DNA of 64,000 bases from an uncultured Gammaproteobacteria bacterium (lineage in GTDB: Bacteria > Pseudomonadota > Gammaproteobacteria > Eutrophobiales > Eutrophobiaceae): NCBI GenBank assembly GCA_951812995.1, contig CATOTD010000002.1, positions 379,468 through 443,467 of the forward strand, given 5' to 3'. The translations under genes were made by a program, and so were the position numbers. Under the pieces are notes generated by a model. The model searched no databases. It saw only the letters and a program-made list of their open reading frames with translations, and was not told where the DNA came from. Below, one piece after another: positions 39,587 to 49,326 of this stretch (within the stretch, counting starts at the first letter, position 1; each line of letters opens with the position of its first letter).

Positions 39587-40171
39587 ATGAATCCACTTAA
39601 ATCCGTGCATGGCACGCTGGCGTTGGGTTTTGTTACAGCGGTCGTTCTTACATTTTTAATAGGTGATACTGCGCTGAACATGTGGTCTCTAACCGTTTGG
39701 CTGCATGTCTTTTTTGGCGTGATCTGGATCGGCTTATTGTATTATTTTAATTTTGTACAAGTGCCCGCCGTTGGTGCGGCAGTGGCCGACGAAGGTGGCC
39801 CTGGCCCGGCGGCGATCAATAAATATGTTGCGCCTAGAGCATTGTGGTGGTTCCGCTGGGGCGCATTAGCCACGTGGTTGACGGGTGCTGCCGCATTAGA
39901 AATCATGGGCGTTGGTCTTGGGAATGCGTTCTTGTTGCAGGGTAATGGTCTGATCATTGGTCTTGGTGCATGGATGGGCACGATTATGTTGTTTAATGTC
40001 TGGGTTTTGATCTGGCCAAATCAGAAAAAAATTCTGGGTATAGTTGATGCCAGTGCCGAAGAGATTGCCAAAAGCAAGGTTATTGCGTTAATGGCATCTA
40101 GGACCAATACGTTTCTCTCCATTCCGATGTTGATGTGCATGGTCGGTCAAGGACATGGCTTGCCCTTATAA
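39587..40171 (+). CDS. urate hydroxylase PuuD-type membrane protein
   Basis: A 194-residue membrane protein with about five helices, motif LHVFFGVIWIGLLYYFNFVQVP and ALWWFRWGALATWLTG. This corresponds to the N-terminal membrane domain of PuuD-type urate oxidases, found alone (no cytochrome c domain) in many marine Proteobacteria. Whether it oxidises urate is not shown; no purine genes are nearby. GGAGGT precedes the start. Confidence 0.75.
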   Translation: MNPLKSVHGTLALGFVTAVVLTFLIGDTALNMWSLTVWLHVFFGVIWIGLLYYFNFVQVPAVGAAVADEGGPGPAAINKYVAPRALWWFRWGALATWLTGAAALEIMGVGLGNAFLLQGNGLIIGLGAWMGTIMLFNVWVLIWPNQKKILGIVDASAEEIAKSKVIALMASRTNTFLSIPMLMCMVGQGHGLPL

Positions 40172-40195
40172 GCGGTCGCTATAGATAATGTATTT

Positions 40196-40224
40196 GAGCC
40201 CGGCTATGTGCCGGGCTTATTATT
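40196..40224 (+). terminator. rho-independent terminator after the PuuD-type gene
   Basis: Stem GCCCGGC (40198-40204) / GCCGGGC (40210-40216) with a five-base loop, followed by a T-rich tract. Confidence 0.88.
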
Positions 40225-40394
40225 TATGGATTGTAATAACGGGTTCTATCTCCCCCGCCGATTCCTTAGCCCCTGCCGCCATATAGGTAAATACGGCGAG
40301 GGTATGACGGCAAAGGATGAACAGTCTGAAACAATTATTTTAGGAGTCGCGTAAAATAAACGCATATTATATTTGGTAGGCTAAAGCTAAGAAT

Positions 40395-41567
40395 ATGAGC
40401 AGTGCATTAATGTCAAATTATCAACCATTACCGATTGAGTTTATAAGTGGTTCGGGTGTCTGGCTGTATGATACGCAGGGACAGCGTTATCTGGATGCGC
40501 TGAGTGGCATTGCTGTATGTGGTTTAGGCCATGCACATACAGCAGTACAAGAGGCGATTTCTGATCAGGCGGGGAAACTGATCCACACTTCCAATCTTTA
40601 TCATATCCCGTTACAAGAAAAACTCGCCGAAAAACTGGTGCAGCATTCGGGTATGGACAAGGTGTTTTTTGGTAACTCTGGTGCCGAAGCAAATGAAGCC
40701 GCGATCAAACTGGCACGCTTGTATGCGAGCAGTAAAAATATGTTAAATCCGGTTATCGTGGTTATGGATAAAAGTTTTCATGGCCGAACGTTGGCAACGT
40801 TGAGTGCCACTGGCAATCCAAAAATACAAAAAGGGTTTGATCCCCTGGTAGGGGGCTTCAAACATATCCCGTATAATAATATTGATGCGCTGAACGCACT
40901 GCCGCATGAAAACGCAACTATTGTGGCCGTCATGGTCGAGCCGATATTGGGTGAGGGTGGTGTCGTCCTGCCCGATGTGGGCTATTTAACGGCGATACGA
41001 AAATTCTGTGATGATCATGCTTGTTTGATGATGGTTGATGAGATTCAAACGGGCCTGTGTCGTACTGGAAAATGGTTTGCCTTTCAGCATGAAGCGATCA
41101 TGCCAGATGTGATAACTCTGGCTAAGGCGTTAGGGAATGGGGTGCCGATTGGTGCCTGTCTGGCAAAAGGCAAGAGTGCCGAATTGTTTCAGCCGGGCAG
41201 TCATGGCTCCACTTTTGGCGGTAACCCATTAGCTTCTAGGGCTGCATTAGCAGTGATTGAGGTGTTAGAAAGCCAATTATTGGATCAACGCGCAGCGCAA
41301 CTTGGCAATCGATTATTAGAGGGTTTTAAGCGGACCTTGCATGATGTGCCGGGGATTAAAGAGATCCGTGGCAGAGGATTGATGCTGGGCATAGAATTGG
41401 AACAGGACGCATCTGATTTAGCCGCGTTGGCATTAAAAGAGAAGCTGTTGATTAATATTACCGCGGGCAATGTTATTCGATTATTACCGCCGTTAATCAT
41501 GAGTGATGCCGAAGCAGATCAAATGGTCACGATTTTGAGTGGCGTGATCAAGACTTGTTGTATCTAA
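40395..41567 (+). CDS. argD: acetylornithine aminotransferase
   Basis: PLP aminotransferase of arginine synthesis (and possibly succinyldiaminopimelate in lysine synthesis). The 390-residue protein has [31 protein letters not shown], and the PLP Lys in [14 protein letters not shown]. Ends four bases before argF. Confidence 0.94.
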   Translation: MSSALMSNYQPLPIEFISGSGVWLYDTQGQRYLDALSGIAVCGLGHAHTAVQEAISDQAGKLIHTSNLYHIPLQEKLAEKLVQHSGMDKVFFGNSGAEANEAAIKLARLYASSKNMLNPVIVVMDKSFHGRTLATLSATGNPKIQKGFDPLVGGFKHIPYNNIDALNALPHENATIVAVMVEPILGEGGVVLPDVGYLTAIRKFCDDHACLMMVDEIQTGLCRTGKWFAFQHEAIMPDVITLAKALGNGVPIGACLAKGKSAELFQPGSHGSTFGGNPLASRAALAVIEVLESQLLDQRAAQLGNRLLEGFKRTLHDVPGIKEIRGRGLMLGIELEQDASDLAALALKEKLLINITAGNVIRLLPPLIMSDAEADQMVTILSGVIKTCCI

Positions 41568-41571
41568 GGGT

Positions 41572-42474
41572 ATGGGCGTTCGACATTTTTTAACGCTGAG
41601 CAGTTTGTGCGGTGATGAGCTATTGTCGATTATTCAGCGTGCGGCGATACTAAAAAAGCAATTCATAGAGAAAAACTTTGAAACCACACTGAAAAATCGT
41701 GTGCTGGGCATGATCTTTGAGAAATCATCTACGCGCACGCGCGTTTCATTTGAAGCGGGTATGGCGCAGCTTGGCGGCCATGCCATTTATCTTGCGCCGA
41801 CTGGTAGCCAGATAAGCCGCGGTGAACCGCTAGAAGACACGGCCCGGGTGTTATCAAGAATGCTTGATTGTATTATGTTGCGCACCTTTGCGCATGAGCG
41901 ATTGGAACGTTTTGCCATGTACTCTGATGTGCCTGTCATTAATGGCCTGTCTGACAGTTATCATCCCTGTCAGTTATTGGCTGATATGTTGACCTATTAT
42001 GAAGAACGCGGTTCGATTCAAGGTAAAAAAGTAGTATGGTTGGGCGATGGCAACAATATGTGTCACTCTTATATGAATGCCGCCAGGATTTTTGATTTTA
42101 AGTTGATCATTGCTTGTCCCGAGGGGTTTGATCCTGATGCCAGATTGCTTGAGGCAACAAAAGCGTTTGTTTCTATAGAGCGTGATCCAAAAAAAGCGGC
42201 AAAAAACGCCGATCTTGTTGTTACCGATGTCTGGGCCAGCATGGGCCAGGAAGCTGAACAAGCACAACGCATAGAAAAATTTTTACCCTACCAGGTCAAC
42301 GCCGATTTAATGGCATGCGTCAACGCCGATGCCTTGTTCATGCACTGTTTGCCAGCCCACCGCGGTGAAGAAGTTTCTGCAGCCGTTCTGGATGGATCGC
42401 AAAGTGTGGTTTGGGCGGAAGCTGGGAATCGACTACATACACAAAAGGCTTTACTGGAATTTTTATTGCAATAG
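41572..42474 (+). CDS. argF: ornithine carbamoyltransferase
   Basis: Makes citrulline from ornithine and carbamoyl phosphate. The 300-residue protein has the carbamoyl phosphate motif [10 protein letters not shown] and the ornithine-side [11 protein letters not shown]. Co-transcribed with argD. Confidence 0.96.
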   Translation: MGVRHFLTLSSLCGDELLSIIQRAAILKKQFIEKNFETTLKNRVLGMIFEKSSTRTRVSFEAGMAQLGGHAIYLAPTGSQISRGEPLEDTARVLSRMLDCIMLRTFAHERLERFAMYSDVPVINGLSDSYHPCQLLADMLTYYEERGSIQGKKVVWLGDGNNMCHSYMNAARIFDFKLIIACPEGFDPDARLLEATKAFVSIERDPKKAAKNADLVVTDVWASMGQEAEQAQRIEKFLPYQVNADLMACVNADALFMHCLPAHRGEEVSAAVLDGSQSVVWAEAGNRLHTQKALLEFLLQ

Positions 42475-42629
42475 GACAATCTGGCAATGGGCAATACTTC
42501 AAAATCAATTATTTCAGGGTGTTTGCCGACATCAATGTTGACCAGGGGTGAGGAAAAACCTGTCTTTTTGTGGAATGTATTTTTTGTCCGACACGACATT
42601 AATATTTTTATCAATAGCATCGATTAACA

Positions 42630-43382
42630 ATGCATTTTTTATTAAGCAACGATGATGGTTATCAGTCACTGGCCTTGGCCGCGCTGGCAGATATGCTGGC
42701 TGCATTGGGCCAGGTCACCGTAGTTGCGCCAGATAGAGACCGTAGTGGTGCCAGTAATTCGCTGACACTGGACGTACCACTTCATGTAAAGCAAGATAAC
42801 CGTGGTTTTTATTATGTTAATGGCACACCGACTGACTGTGTGCATTTGGCCGTAACGGGTTTATTAGACGAAGAGCCTGATATGGTCATCAGCGGCATCA
42901 ATACCGGTGCAAATCTAGGCGACGACGTGTTGTATTCAGGAACGGTGGCAGCAGCAATGGAAGGACGGTTTCTAGGTTGTCCCGCCATCGCATTTTCATT
43001 GGCGGGTGAAAGACAAATTGATTATAAACCGGCCGTCGCTGTTGCCAGGAAAATGATTGAGTCAATGATGCAAAAACCGCTGGGAGCAGATGTATTGTTG
43101 AATGTCAATATTCCGGATATTGAATACGAAGACATCAAAGGCTTTGTTGTCACGCGCCTCGGTAACCGACATAAATCCGCGCCAGCACTGCAAGCACATG
43201 ATCCGCGTGGCAGGAAAATCTATTGGGTGGGGCCGGCAGGCCCTGAACAGGATGCGGGTGAGGGGACTGATTTTCATGCTATTCGTTCGGGTAAAGTTTC
43301 TATTACGCCATTACAGACAGATCTAACACGCCACCAATCGCTGCAAGCACTATCTCGTTGGACTGAAGGCTTTGGTAAATGA
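42630..43382 (+). CDS. surE: 5'/3'-nucleotidase SurE
   Basis: Metal-dependent nucleotidase used in stationary-phase survival. The 250-residue protein has LLSNDDGYQS at the N terminus, SGASNSLT and SGINTGANLGDDVLYSGT. Overlaps pcm by four bases (ATGA). First of the surE-pcm-nlpD-rpoS series. Confidence 0.96.
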   Translation: MHFLLSNDDGYQSLALAALADMLAALGQVTVVAPDRDRSGASNSLTLDVPLHVKQDNRGFYYVNGTPTDCVHLAVTGLLDEEPDMVISGINTGANLGDDVLYSGTVAAAMEGRFLGCPAIAFSLAGERQIDYKPAVAVARKMIESMMQKPLGADVLLNVNIPDIEYEDIKGFVVTRLGNRHKSAPALQAHDPRGRKIYWVGPAGPEQDAGEGTDFHAIRSGKVSITPLQTDLTRHQSLQALSRWTEGFGK

Positions 43383-44038
43383 CTGCACATAGCGGCATTG
43401 GCATGACATCACAGCGCACGCGTGATCGTTTGGCAGAGACATTGGTTGAGATGGGAATTAAGTCGAATCTTGTGCTTGATGTTATCCGTAATACACCGCG
43501 TCATCTTTTTGTCGATGAGGCTCTGTCTAGTCGTGCGTATGAGAATACCGCGCTACCCATTGGTTTTAGCCAGACAATCTCGCAACCTTATATCGTCGCT
43601 AAAATGACCGAAGCCTTGATTAAAGGCAAGGATCTACAAAAGGTATTGGAGATTGGCACGGGTTGTGGCTATCAAACGGTTATCATGGCGCAATTTACAA
43701 AACAGATTTATACCGTGGAACGCATCAGCGGTTTATTGATGCGTGCCCGAGAACAATTTCAAAAACTGGCCTGTACCAATATACGCAGTAAACATGCCGA
43801 TGGTAATATTGGCTGGTTAAGATATGCGCCATTTGATGGCATTATTGTCGCGGCGGCACCGATAGGCGTGCCTGTGGCATTGTTAGAACAACTTGCTATA
43901 GCTGGCCGCCTGATCATTCCCGTTGGCAAACCAGGCGATCAGAAATTATTATTGATTACGCGTAAAGAAGAGGGATTCGAGGAAGAAATTATTGATTCAG
44001 TCAGTTTTGTCCCCATGCTGAGTGGTGTAGATACTTGA
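43379..44038 (+). CDS. pcm: protein-L-isoaspartate O-methyltransferase
   Basis: Repairs isoaspartyl damage using SAM. The 219-residue protein has RHLFVDEAL, IGFSQTISQPYIVA (substrate loop) and SAM motif VLEIGTGCGYQTVIMA. Confidence 0.96.
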   Translation: MTAHSGIGMTSQRTRDRLAETLVEMGIKSNLVLDVIRNTPRHLFVDEALSSRAYENTALPIGFSQTISQPYIVAKMTEALIKGKDLQKVLEIGTGCGYQTVIMAQFTKQIYTVERISGLLMRAREQFQKLACTNIRSKHADGNIGWLRYAPFDGIIVAAAPIGVPVALLEQLAIAGRLIIPVGKPGDQKLLLITRKEEGFEEEIIDSVSFVPMLSGVDT

Positions 44039-44048
44039 AAGCGATAGG

Positions 44049-44897
44049 ATGGACGCTTGTTATCATAGTTTTATTTATCTGCTGATTATGGTCTTGCTCC
44101 AGGCCTGCTCTGGCGCTGGGGTTGCGCCTGTTGTCAATCGTGGCAAAGTTGAGGCAGCAACAAGTGCTACGATAACGCAGCGCGATACAAACACAAAGTC
44201 TGCCGCTGAAGACACACAACAAAACACGCCGGGTTTTCATATCGTTAATAAAGGTGACACACTGTATTCAATCGCTTGGCGTTATAATTTTGATTACAAA
44301 GCTGTCGCTGACTGGAACGCAATCAATCCGCCTTACACCATTTACCCGGGTCAGTTTATTCGTTTAAAGCAATCACCCAAAAAGAAAGACACGCCGTTAA
44401 AACCACAACCCGTCGTAAAACAAACCTTGCCAGCCACGCTATCGCAACCGGCTACTGAATCGCCACCGCAGAAAACGACGAGTGCCATTAAAAAACCCCG
44501 ACCGAAGTCAACATTATCAAACGGACCGATAAAATGGTCCTGGCCGTCATCAGGGGCACTGGTTAAGTCCAATTCACCTACATCAAAAAAAGGCATCAAC
44601 ATATCAGGCAAATCAGGGCAACCTGTTAAAGCTGCCGCAGCCGGTGCAGTTGTCTACAGTGGGAGCGGGCTCCTCGGTTATGGTAAGCTTATTATCATTA
44701 AGCATAATGAAACGTTTTTGAGTGCCTATGCCTACAACAGCAAACTTTTGGTCAAGGAAGGAGATAACGTACATGCGGGCCAACAAATTTCTGAAATGGG
44801 TCAAGACCATACAGGAAGAAACGTGCTTCATTTTGAAATACGCCGGCATGGAAAACCAGTACAGCCTACCCAATATCTCCCCAAAAAACATGCCTGA
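44049..44897 (+). CDS. nlpD: NlpD-type lipoprotein (LysM plus degenerate M23 domain)
   Basis: Activator of cell-wall amidases in division. The 282-residue protein has a lipobox LLQAC (residues 16-20), a LysM domain (FHIVNKGDTLYSIAWRYN, about 60-105), a Pro/Lys/Thr-rich linker and a C-terminal M23 domain. The zinc ligands of active M23 peptidases are replaced (KKGINISG, SAYAYNS), as in other NlpD proteins, so it should bind or activate rather than cut. Confidence 0.92.
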   Translation: MDACYHSFIYLLIMVLLQACSGAGVAPVVNRGKVEAATSATITQRDTNTKSAAEDTQQNTPGFHIVNKGDTLYSIAWRYNFDYKAVADWNAINPPYTIYPGQFIRLKQSPKKKDTPLKPQPVVKQTLPATLSQPATESPPQKTTSAIKKPRPKSTLSNGPIKWSWPSSGALVKSNSPTSKKGINISGKSGQPVKAAAAGAVVYSGSGLLGYGKLIIIKHNETFLSAYAYNSKLLVKEGDNVHAGQQISEMGQDHTGRNVLHFEIRRHGKPVQPTQYLPKKHA

Positions 44898-44933
44898 TGA
44901 GCGGTTGGCCTATTGTATAAAAGCACTATCATC

Positions 44934-45884
44934 ATGAAAAAAATTACAACAAACAGAGATCCACAATCCTCAGGATCAAAAGTAGATGAAGACAGCAAAG
45001 CAGGCCATTCTGAAATCAAGCAAGACAAGGTATCAATTAAAGAAGGCGACCTAGATGCAACGCGCTTATATTTGAATAAAATTGGTTTCTCACCATTATT
45101 AACGGCCGCAGAAGAAGTCTATTTTTCCAGAAAGGTACTTAAGGGCGATGCGGCCTCAAGAAAACGCATGATCGAAAGCAATTTGCGCCTTGTTGTCAAG
45201 ATTGCTCGGCGTTACATGAACCGCGGCCTGGCACTACTTGATTTAATAGAAGAAGGCAACCTTGGTCTGATACGCGCTGTTGAGAAATTTGATCCGGAAA
45301 GAGGTTTTCGTTTTTCAACGTATGCTACTTGGTGGATCAGACAAACTATTGAACGGGCATTGATGAATCAGACGCGCACGGTGCGCTTGCCAGTACATGT
45401 AGTGAAGGAAATAAATATATATTTGCGTGCCGCACGAAAACTTGCACAAACACTGGGTCGGGAACCTAGCCCAGAAGATGTAGCAGAAATGCTTGATCAA
45501 CCCATTGATGTAGTGGAGCACTTGCTGGGATTAAACGAACGGACTACATCGGTTGATGCCCCTAGCTCGCAGGATTCGGAGACGACATTACTGGATACTT
45601 TGACGGATGAGCATGACCTGGATCCCTCGCGATTATTACAAAATAGCGATGTAAAAAAATATATTGATGTCTGGCTGAATTTACTCAATGATAAACAAAG
45701 TGCTGTCGTTGAACGGCGTTTTGGTCTACATGATAGTGACGTATTGACGTTGAAAGAGATTGGTATGGAACTGGGTTTGACTCGGGAAAGAGTCAGACAG
45801 ATCCAGATTGAGGCGATTAAGCACTTGCGACAAATATTACAAAGGGAAGGATTCTCGCTCGATACATTGAACATGGAACACTAA
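44934..45884 (+). CDS. rpoS: RNA polymerase sigma factor RpoS
   Basis: Stationary-phase/general-stress sigma factor of the sigma-70 family. Region 1.2 [21 protein letters not shown], region 2 [22 protein letters not shown] and [13 protein letters not shown], and region 4 [18 protein letters not shown] are complete. ATG 44934 is chosen; a TTG seven codons upstream is less likely. Position after nlpD is diagnostic for rpoS. Overlaps the convergent gene by four bases. Confidence 0.96.
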   Translation: MKKITTNRDPQSSGSKVDEDSKAGHSEIKQDKVSIKEGDLDATRLYLNKIGFSPLLTAAEEVYFSRKVLKGDAASRKRMIESNLRLVVKIARRYMNRGLALLDLIEEGNLGLIRAVEKFDPERGFRFSTYATWWIRQTIERALMNQTRTVRLPVHVVKEINIYLRAARKLAQTLGREPSPEDVAEMLDQPIDVVEHLLGLNERTTSVDAPSSQDSETTLLDTLTDEHDLDPSRLLQNSDVKKYIDVWLNLLNDKQSAVVERRFGLHDSDVLTLKEIGMELGLTRERVRQIQIEAIKHLRQILQREGFSLDTLNMEH

Positions 45885-46261
45885 TTATCAAGCAGGAATA
45901 AACCGGCAACGACATCTCTGCCTTCACCAATTAATAAATTATAACTTCGACACGCCGCACTTGTGTTCATGATCTCTAAACCAATATTTTTAGAAGCGGC
46001 ATAAGCGATCATTTCAGGATTTGGAAAGCCAGATATTTTACCTGTGCCTATGATTATAAGTTCAGGTTGCCATAAAATAATGGGATCAAGATCTTGCAAT
46101 GTAAGATTCTGATAAGAATTTACAGGCCAGTCTTCAATTAGACGATCCTTGGAGATAAGAATATTTGTTTTTATAAGCGCATCTTTTAATTTAAAGGCGT
46201 TGTTTGAATAGGAAATAATTTTGTTTGCAATAGCAGGTTCGTTATCAAATTCGATTTTCAT
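45881..46261 (-). CDS. Mth938/NDUFAF3-like (DUF498) protein
   Basis: The 126-residue protein has the family traits: [15 protein letters not shown], then [24 protein letters not shown]. The family is widespread and of unknown biochemical role in bacteria; a eukaryotic homologue helps assemble complex I. Convergent with rpoS. Confidence 0.82.
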   Translation of the reverse strand: MKIEFDNEPAIANKIISYSNNAFKLKDALIKTNILISKDRLIEDWPVNSYQNLTLQDLDPIILWQPELIIIGTGKISGFPNPEMIAYAASKNIGLEIMNTSAACRSYNLLIGEGRDVVAGLFLLDN

Positions 46262-46345
46262 TAGTTTTATACCTTATTTTTGGCTTGGCAGTCATTAATA
46301 CTAAAGCAAAATGAAATTTAAAAATAAAACAGGAGGTAAGTAAAA

Positions 46346-46996
46346 GTGAAATTAATATTATTAGGTCCGCCAGGTGCAGGTAAAGGAACGCAGGCCAACT
46401 TGATAAAAGAAAAATTTAACATTCCACAAATATCAACGGGTGATATGTTGCGTGCTGCGGTGCGTGCTGGAACAGCACTAGGCGTTAAAGCTAAGGCCGT
46501 TATGGATGTGGGGGGCTTAGTATCAGATGAATTAATGCTTGATTTAATAAAGGAACGCATTAGCCAAGATGATTGTAAAAACGGTTATATTTTTGATGGA
46601 TTCCCAAGGACAATCGCACAGGCTGATGGCATGACTATTTTAGGCATAGAGGTTGATTATGTCGTTGCAATAACAGTAGAAGACAACTTCATTATTAGCC
46701 GTATGAGCGGTCGCAGAGTGCATTTAGCATCAGGCCGGACTTACCATGTAGAGTTTAATCCGCCAAGAATCGCCGGGAAGGATGATGTCACTGGAGAACG
46801 CCTTATACAAAGAGATGATGATAAAGAAGATACTATAAAAAAACGTTTGGATGTATATCATGAACAAACATCACCCTTGATAAAATATTATGCTGAACAA
46901 GTTAATCAAAGTGGGTCCGAGACGAAGTATGTCAGTGTAAATGGTATGCAAACTGTCAATGATGTGACACAAGATATATTTTCAAAACTTACATGA
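46346..46996 (+). CDS. adk: adenylate kinase
   Basis: Equilibrates AMP, ADP and ATP. The 216-residue protein has the P-loop [11 protein letters not shown], the AMP-site [25 protein letters not shown] and a long LID domain without zinc cysteines. Start codon GTG at 46346 behind AGGAGG. Confidence 0.96.
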   Translation: MKLILLGPPGAGKGTQANLIKEKFNIPQISTGDMLRAAVRAGTALGVKAKAVMDVGGLVSDELMLDLIKERISQDDCKNGYIFDGFPRTIAQADGMTILGIEVDYVVAITVEDNFIISRMSGRRVHLASGRTYHVEFNPPRIAGKDDVTGERLIQRDDDKEDTIKKRLDVYHEQTSPLIKYYAEQVNQSGSETKYVSVNGMQTVNDVTQDIFSKLT

Positions 46997-47012
46997 TTTT
47001 AGTTTTTGATAG

Positions 47013-47036
47013 ACTACAAAAATCATTTTTTGTAGT
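47013..47036 (+). terminator. terminator between adk and hvfA
   Basis: ACTACAAAAA pairs with TTTTTGTAGT around a short loop, 17 bases after the adk stop; T-rich on both strands. Separates hvfA from adk transcription. Confidence 0.7.
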
Positions 47037-47114
47037 GTTTATGGCATAAAATCCACTATGCAGATTGATTGAAATAATGCACCATATTGGCCTTGTGCAG
47101 AGGCTACATAAGTT

Positions 47115-47140
47115 AAGTTTCTGAACTGTACTAGAAACTT
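47115..47140. promoter_or_regulatory. candidate operator upstream of hvfA
   Basis: Perfect 8-base inverted repeat AAGTTTCT (47115-47122) and AGAAACTT (47133-47140) with a ten-base spacer, about 70 bases before the hvfA start. No regulator can be named from the sequence; the spacing of about 18 bases between half-site centres would suit a dimeric repressor. Confidence 0.45.
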
Positions 47141-47210
47141 TTCGAAATTAGCTAAGTCATAACCTCAGTGTACGGGATACTATTGTTTAATAATTCAGGA
47201 GAAAGCAGAT

Positions 47211-47615
47211 ATGTCAAACAAATATAAATTGAACCCATTGGCCGTTGCGTTAGGTACTACCTTTGCTATTTCATTAACTTCAAGCCCTATTGTGAATGCG
47301 GCTGATAATCCATTTAAGATGACTGATCTTAGTGGTGGTTATATGGTTGCTGACGGTCACGGCGAAGGCAAGTGTGGTGAAGGCAAATGCGGCGATAAGA
47401 AAGCTGAAGGTAAGTGTGGTGAAGGCAAGTGCGGCGATAAGAAAGCCAGAGGCAAACGCGGCAAAGGCAAATGTGGCGATAAGAAAGCTGAAGGTAAGTG
47501 TGGTGAAGGCAAATGCGGCGATAAGAAAGCTGAAGGCAAGTGTGGTGAAGGCAAGTGCGGCGATAAGAAAGCTGAAGGTAAGTGCGGAGAAGGCAAGTGC
47601 GGCGATAAGAAATAA
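47211..47615 (+). CDS. hvfA: HvfA-type RiPP precursor with EGKCG repeats
   Basis: A 134-residue secreted precursor: signal peptide (about residues 1-31, ending NAADN), a short linker GGYMVADGH, then six 14-residue units of the form AEGKCGEGKCGDKK to the last residue. Ten exact EGKCG motifs are present; the third unit is altered to RGKRG and KGKCG, leaving eleven Cys. In HvfA-family peptides the EGKCG cysteines are converted to oxazolone-thioamide groups that bind copper. The gene is intact with a good ribosome-binding site (AGGAG), but its modification enzymes downstream are broken. Confidence 0.88.
   Translation: MSNKYKLNPLAVALGTTFAISLTSSPIVNAADNPFKMTDLSGGYMVADGHGEGKCGEGKCGDKKAEGKCGEGKCGDKKARGKRGKGKCGDKKAEGKCGEGKCGDKKAEGKCGEGKCGDKKAEGKCGEGKCGDKK
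47361..47612 (+). repeat. six tandem 42-bp units within hvfA
   Basis: Units at 47361, 47403, 47445, 47487, 47529 and 47571, each 42 bases (14 codons), running directly into the stop codon. Unit 3 (47445-47486) is the most divergent at protein level. Confidence 0.95.
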
Positions 47616-47944
47616 GTTTGAGGCTACACAACATGTCTAAAACTTATCCTGTACAAGGTGCAGGATTAGGTCTGCGGCGAACCTTCATCGGTTCGCTTGC
47701 AGATGACATTCCTCCTCCGATAGATTTTATGGAAGTAGCACCAGAGAACTGGATTGATGTCGGTGGTAAATTAGGCCATCAATTCCATAATATTTCAGAA
47801 AAAATTCCGCTCGTTTGTCATGGGCTTTCATTAAATATAGGTGGTCAGGCCCCGCTTGATGAGGCCTTTATACATCGTGTTAAGCAGTTTCTCAAGACAC
47901 ATAACATTCGTATATACAGCGAACATCTCAGCTATTGTGCAGAT

Positions 47945-49326
47945 GAGTTATTGTCAAAAGTGGTGTCTGACAATTTGATCATGCGGCAGCCTTGTCGTCC
48001 TCAGTTACCTCGATTCCATCTTTGAACTTCACGCCTTCAATCACCTTCGCCAGGTGCCTGAAGCCTCTCAGCTTGCGCCAGGAATCTTCTGCGCATAATC
48101 CCATCTTGTAAATCATCGTTAGCATCGTGATGCGGGTGACACAGCCCTTGGCTTGTCTTGTTCTATGTCGGATCGTCGCGAAGCTCGACTCAATAACATT
48201 CGTTGTTCTGATGTGTGTCCAGTGTTCTGCCGGGAAGTCATAAAAGGCCAGCAATGAGTCACGATCTTTCGTTAAGCATTCCACTGCCTTCGGATACTTC
48301 GCGCCGAAGCGTTCCACAAAATCATCAAAAGCTTTGCCTGCTTCAGCCCGACCCTCTGCCATCCAGATGTCATGCAGTCCCTGCTTGGCTTTCTCCTGGA
48401 CTGACTTAGGGAGATAGTTCAACACATTGCCAGTCTTGTGCATCCAACAACGTTGAACGGCAGTCTCAGGATAGACCTCTTCCAGTGCTGCCCAAAACCC
48501 CAGAGCACCGTCGCCAATCGCCAGCTTCGGTGGCTGTCTCAAACCTCGCTGTTTCAACGACAACAAAACCTCGCGCCAGCTCTGTTTCGACTCTCTGACT
48601 CCATCCTCAATCGCCAGAAAGTGCTTCTGGCCGCGGCTGTTCACGCCGATGATCACAAGGTAGCACAATCTACCATCATCGCCTCTTAGGCCGCTGTAGA
48701 TACCATCAGCCCAAATATAGACCCACTCATCAGCCACGCTACGAGTACACCAGTGCTTGTATGCAACTTCCCATTGCCGTTTCAGACGACCCACAACACT
48801 GGCAGATAAACCTTTGGCCTCTGGTCCAACAAGGGCTTCCAGTGCGCTGTGCATCTGCCCGCTCGAGATACCCTTTAAATAAAGCCAGGGTATCGCCGCA
48901 TCCAGGGTCGCTGTGCGCCGGATGTAGGGCGGTACAAGCAAAGATTGAAAGCTCGCCGACTCACCCTCACGGCTACGGATCTTCGGTACCTCGACGCTGA
49001 CCTTGCCAACCCCAGTGATAATCTGACGTTCCGGGTGATGGCCACTGCGCACAACTCGTCGTCGTCCATCAGCCGTCTTTTGATCCTCATACTTTGTCAT
49101 CTGTTCATCCAACTCTGCCTGGATGGCTTCAGCAATCAGCTTCTTGGCACCGATGCTCAACAACTCGGTCAACGGATCAATCCCCTCTGGATTGTCCAGA
49201 TCAATCACAGTATTGTTTTTCATATGTGGCGTGTTCCTCTTGTTTCAATTAGTTCTACAAAACCAATTTCAACAAGGCACGCCGCATTCTTCAAATTCTT
49301 TCAGACACCAGATTTGGTTATAACTC
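47945..49326 (-). mobile_element. IS256-family insertion sequence (copy A, intact) in hvfB
   Basis: 1382 bases bounded by inverted ends GAGTTAT...GGTGTCTG (47945-) and the matching CAGACACC...ATAACTC (-49326). Flanked by a 9-base target duplication TGTGCAGAT (47936-47944 and 49327-49335), which shows a simple transposition event. Carries one intact transposase on the minus strand. Confidence 0.95.
47979..49223 (-). CDS. IS256-family (mutator-type) transposase, intact
   Basis: The 414-residue transposase keeps the catalytic triad: Asp in YIWADGIYSGLRG, Asp in LAIGDGALGFW and Glu in TTNVIESSFATIRHR, plus the family CWMHKTGNVL segment. Full length with no frameshift, so the element may still be mobile. 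Confidence 0.95.
   Translation of the reverse strand: MKNNTVIDLDNPEGIDPLTELLSIGAKKLIAEAIQAELDEQMTKYEDQKTADGRRRVVRSGHHPERQIITGVGKVSVEVPKIRSREGESASFQSLLVPPYIRRTATLDAAIPWLYLKGISSGQMHSALEALVGPEAKGLSASVVGRLKRQWEVAYKHWCTRSVADEWVYIWADGIYSGLRGDDGRLCYLVIIGVNSRGQKHFLAIEDGVRESKQSWREVLLSLKQRGLRQPPKLAIGDGALGFWAALEEVYPETAVQRCWMHKTGNVLNYLPKSVQEKAKQGLHDIWMAEGRAEAGKAFDDFVERFGAKYPKAVECLTKDRDSLLAFYDFPAEHWTHIRTTNVIESSFATIRHRTRQAKGCVTRITMLTMIYKMGLCAEDSWRKLRGFRHLAKVIEGVKFKDGIEVTEDDKAAA

Noticed and set aside
47329..47634. Long minus-strand and alternate-frame open frames across hvfA
   Set aside because: They are by-products of the 42-bp repeat; the plus-strand frame has a signal peptide, ribosome-binding site and recognised family motif.
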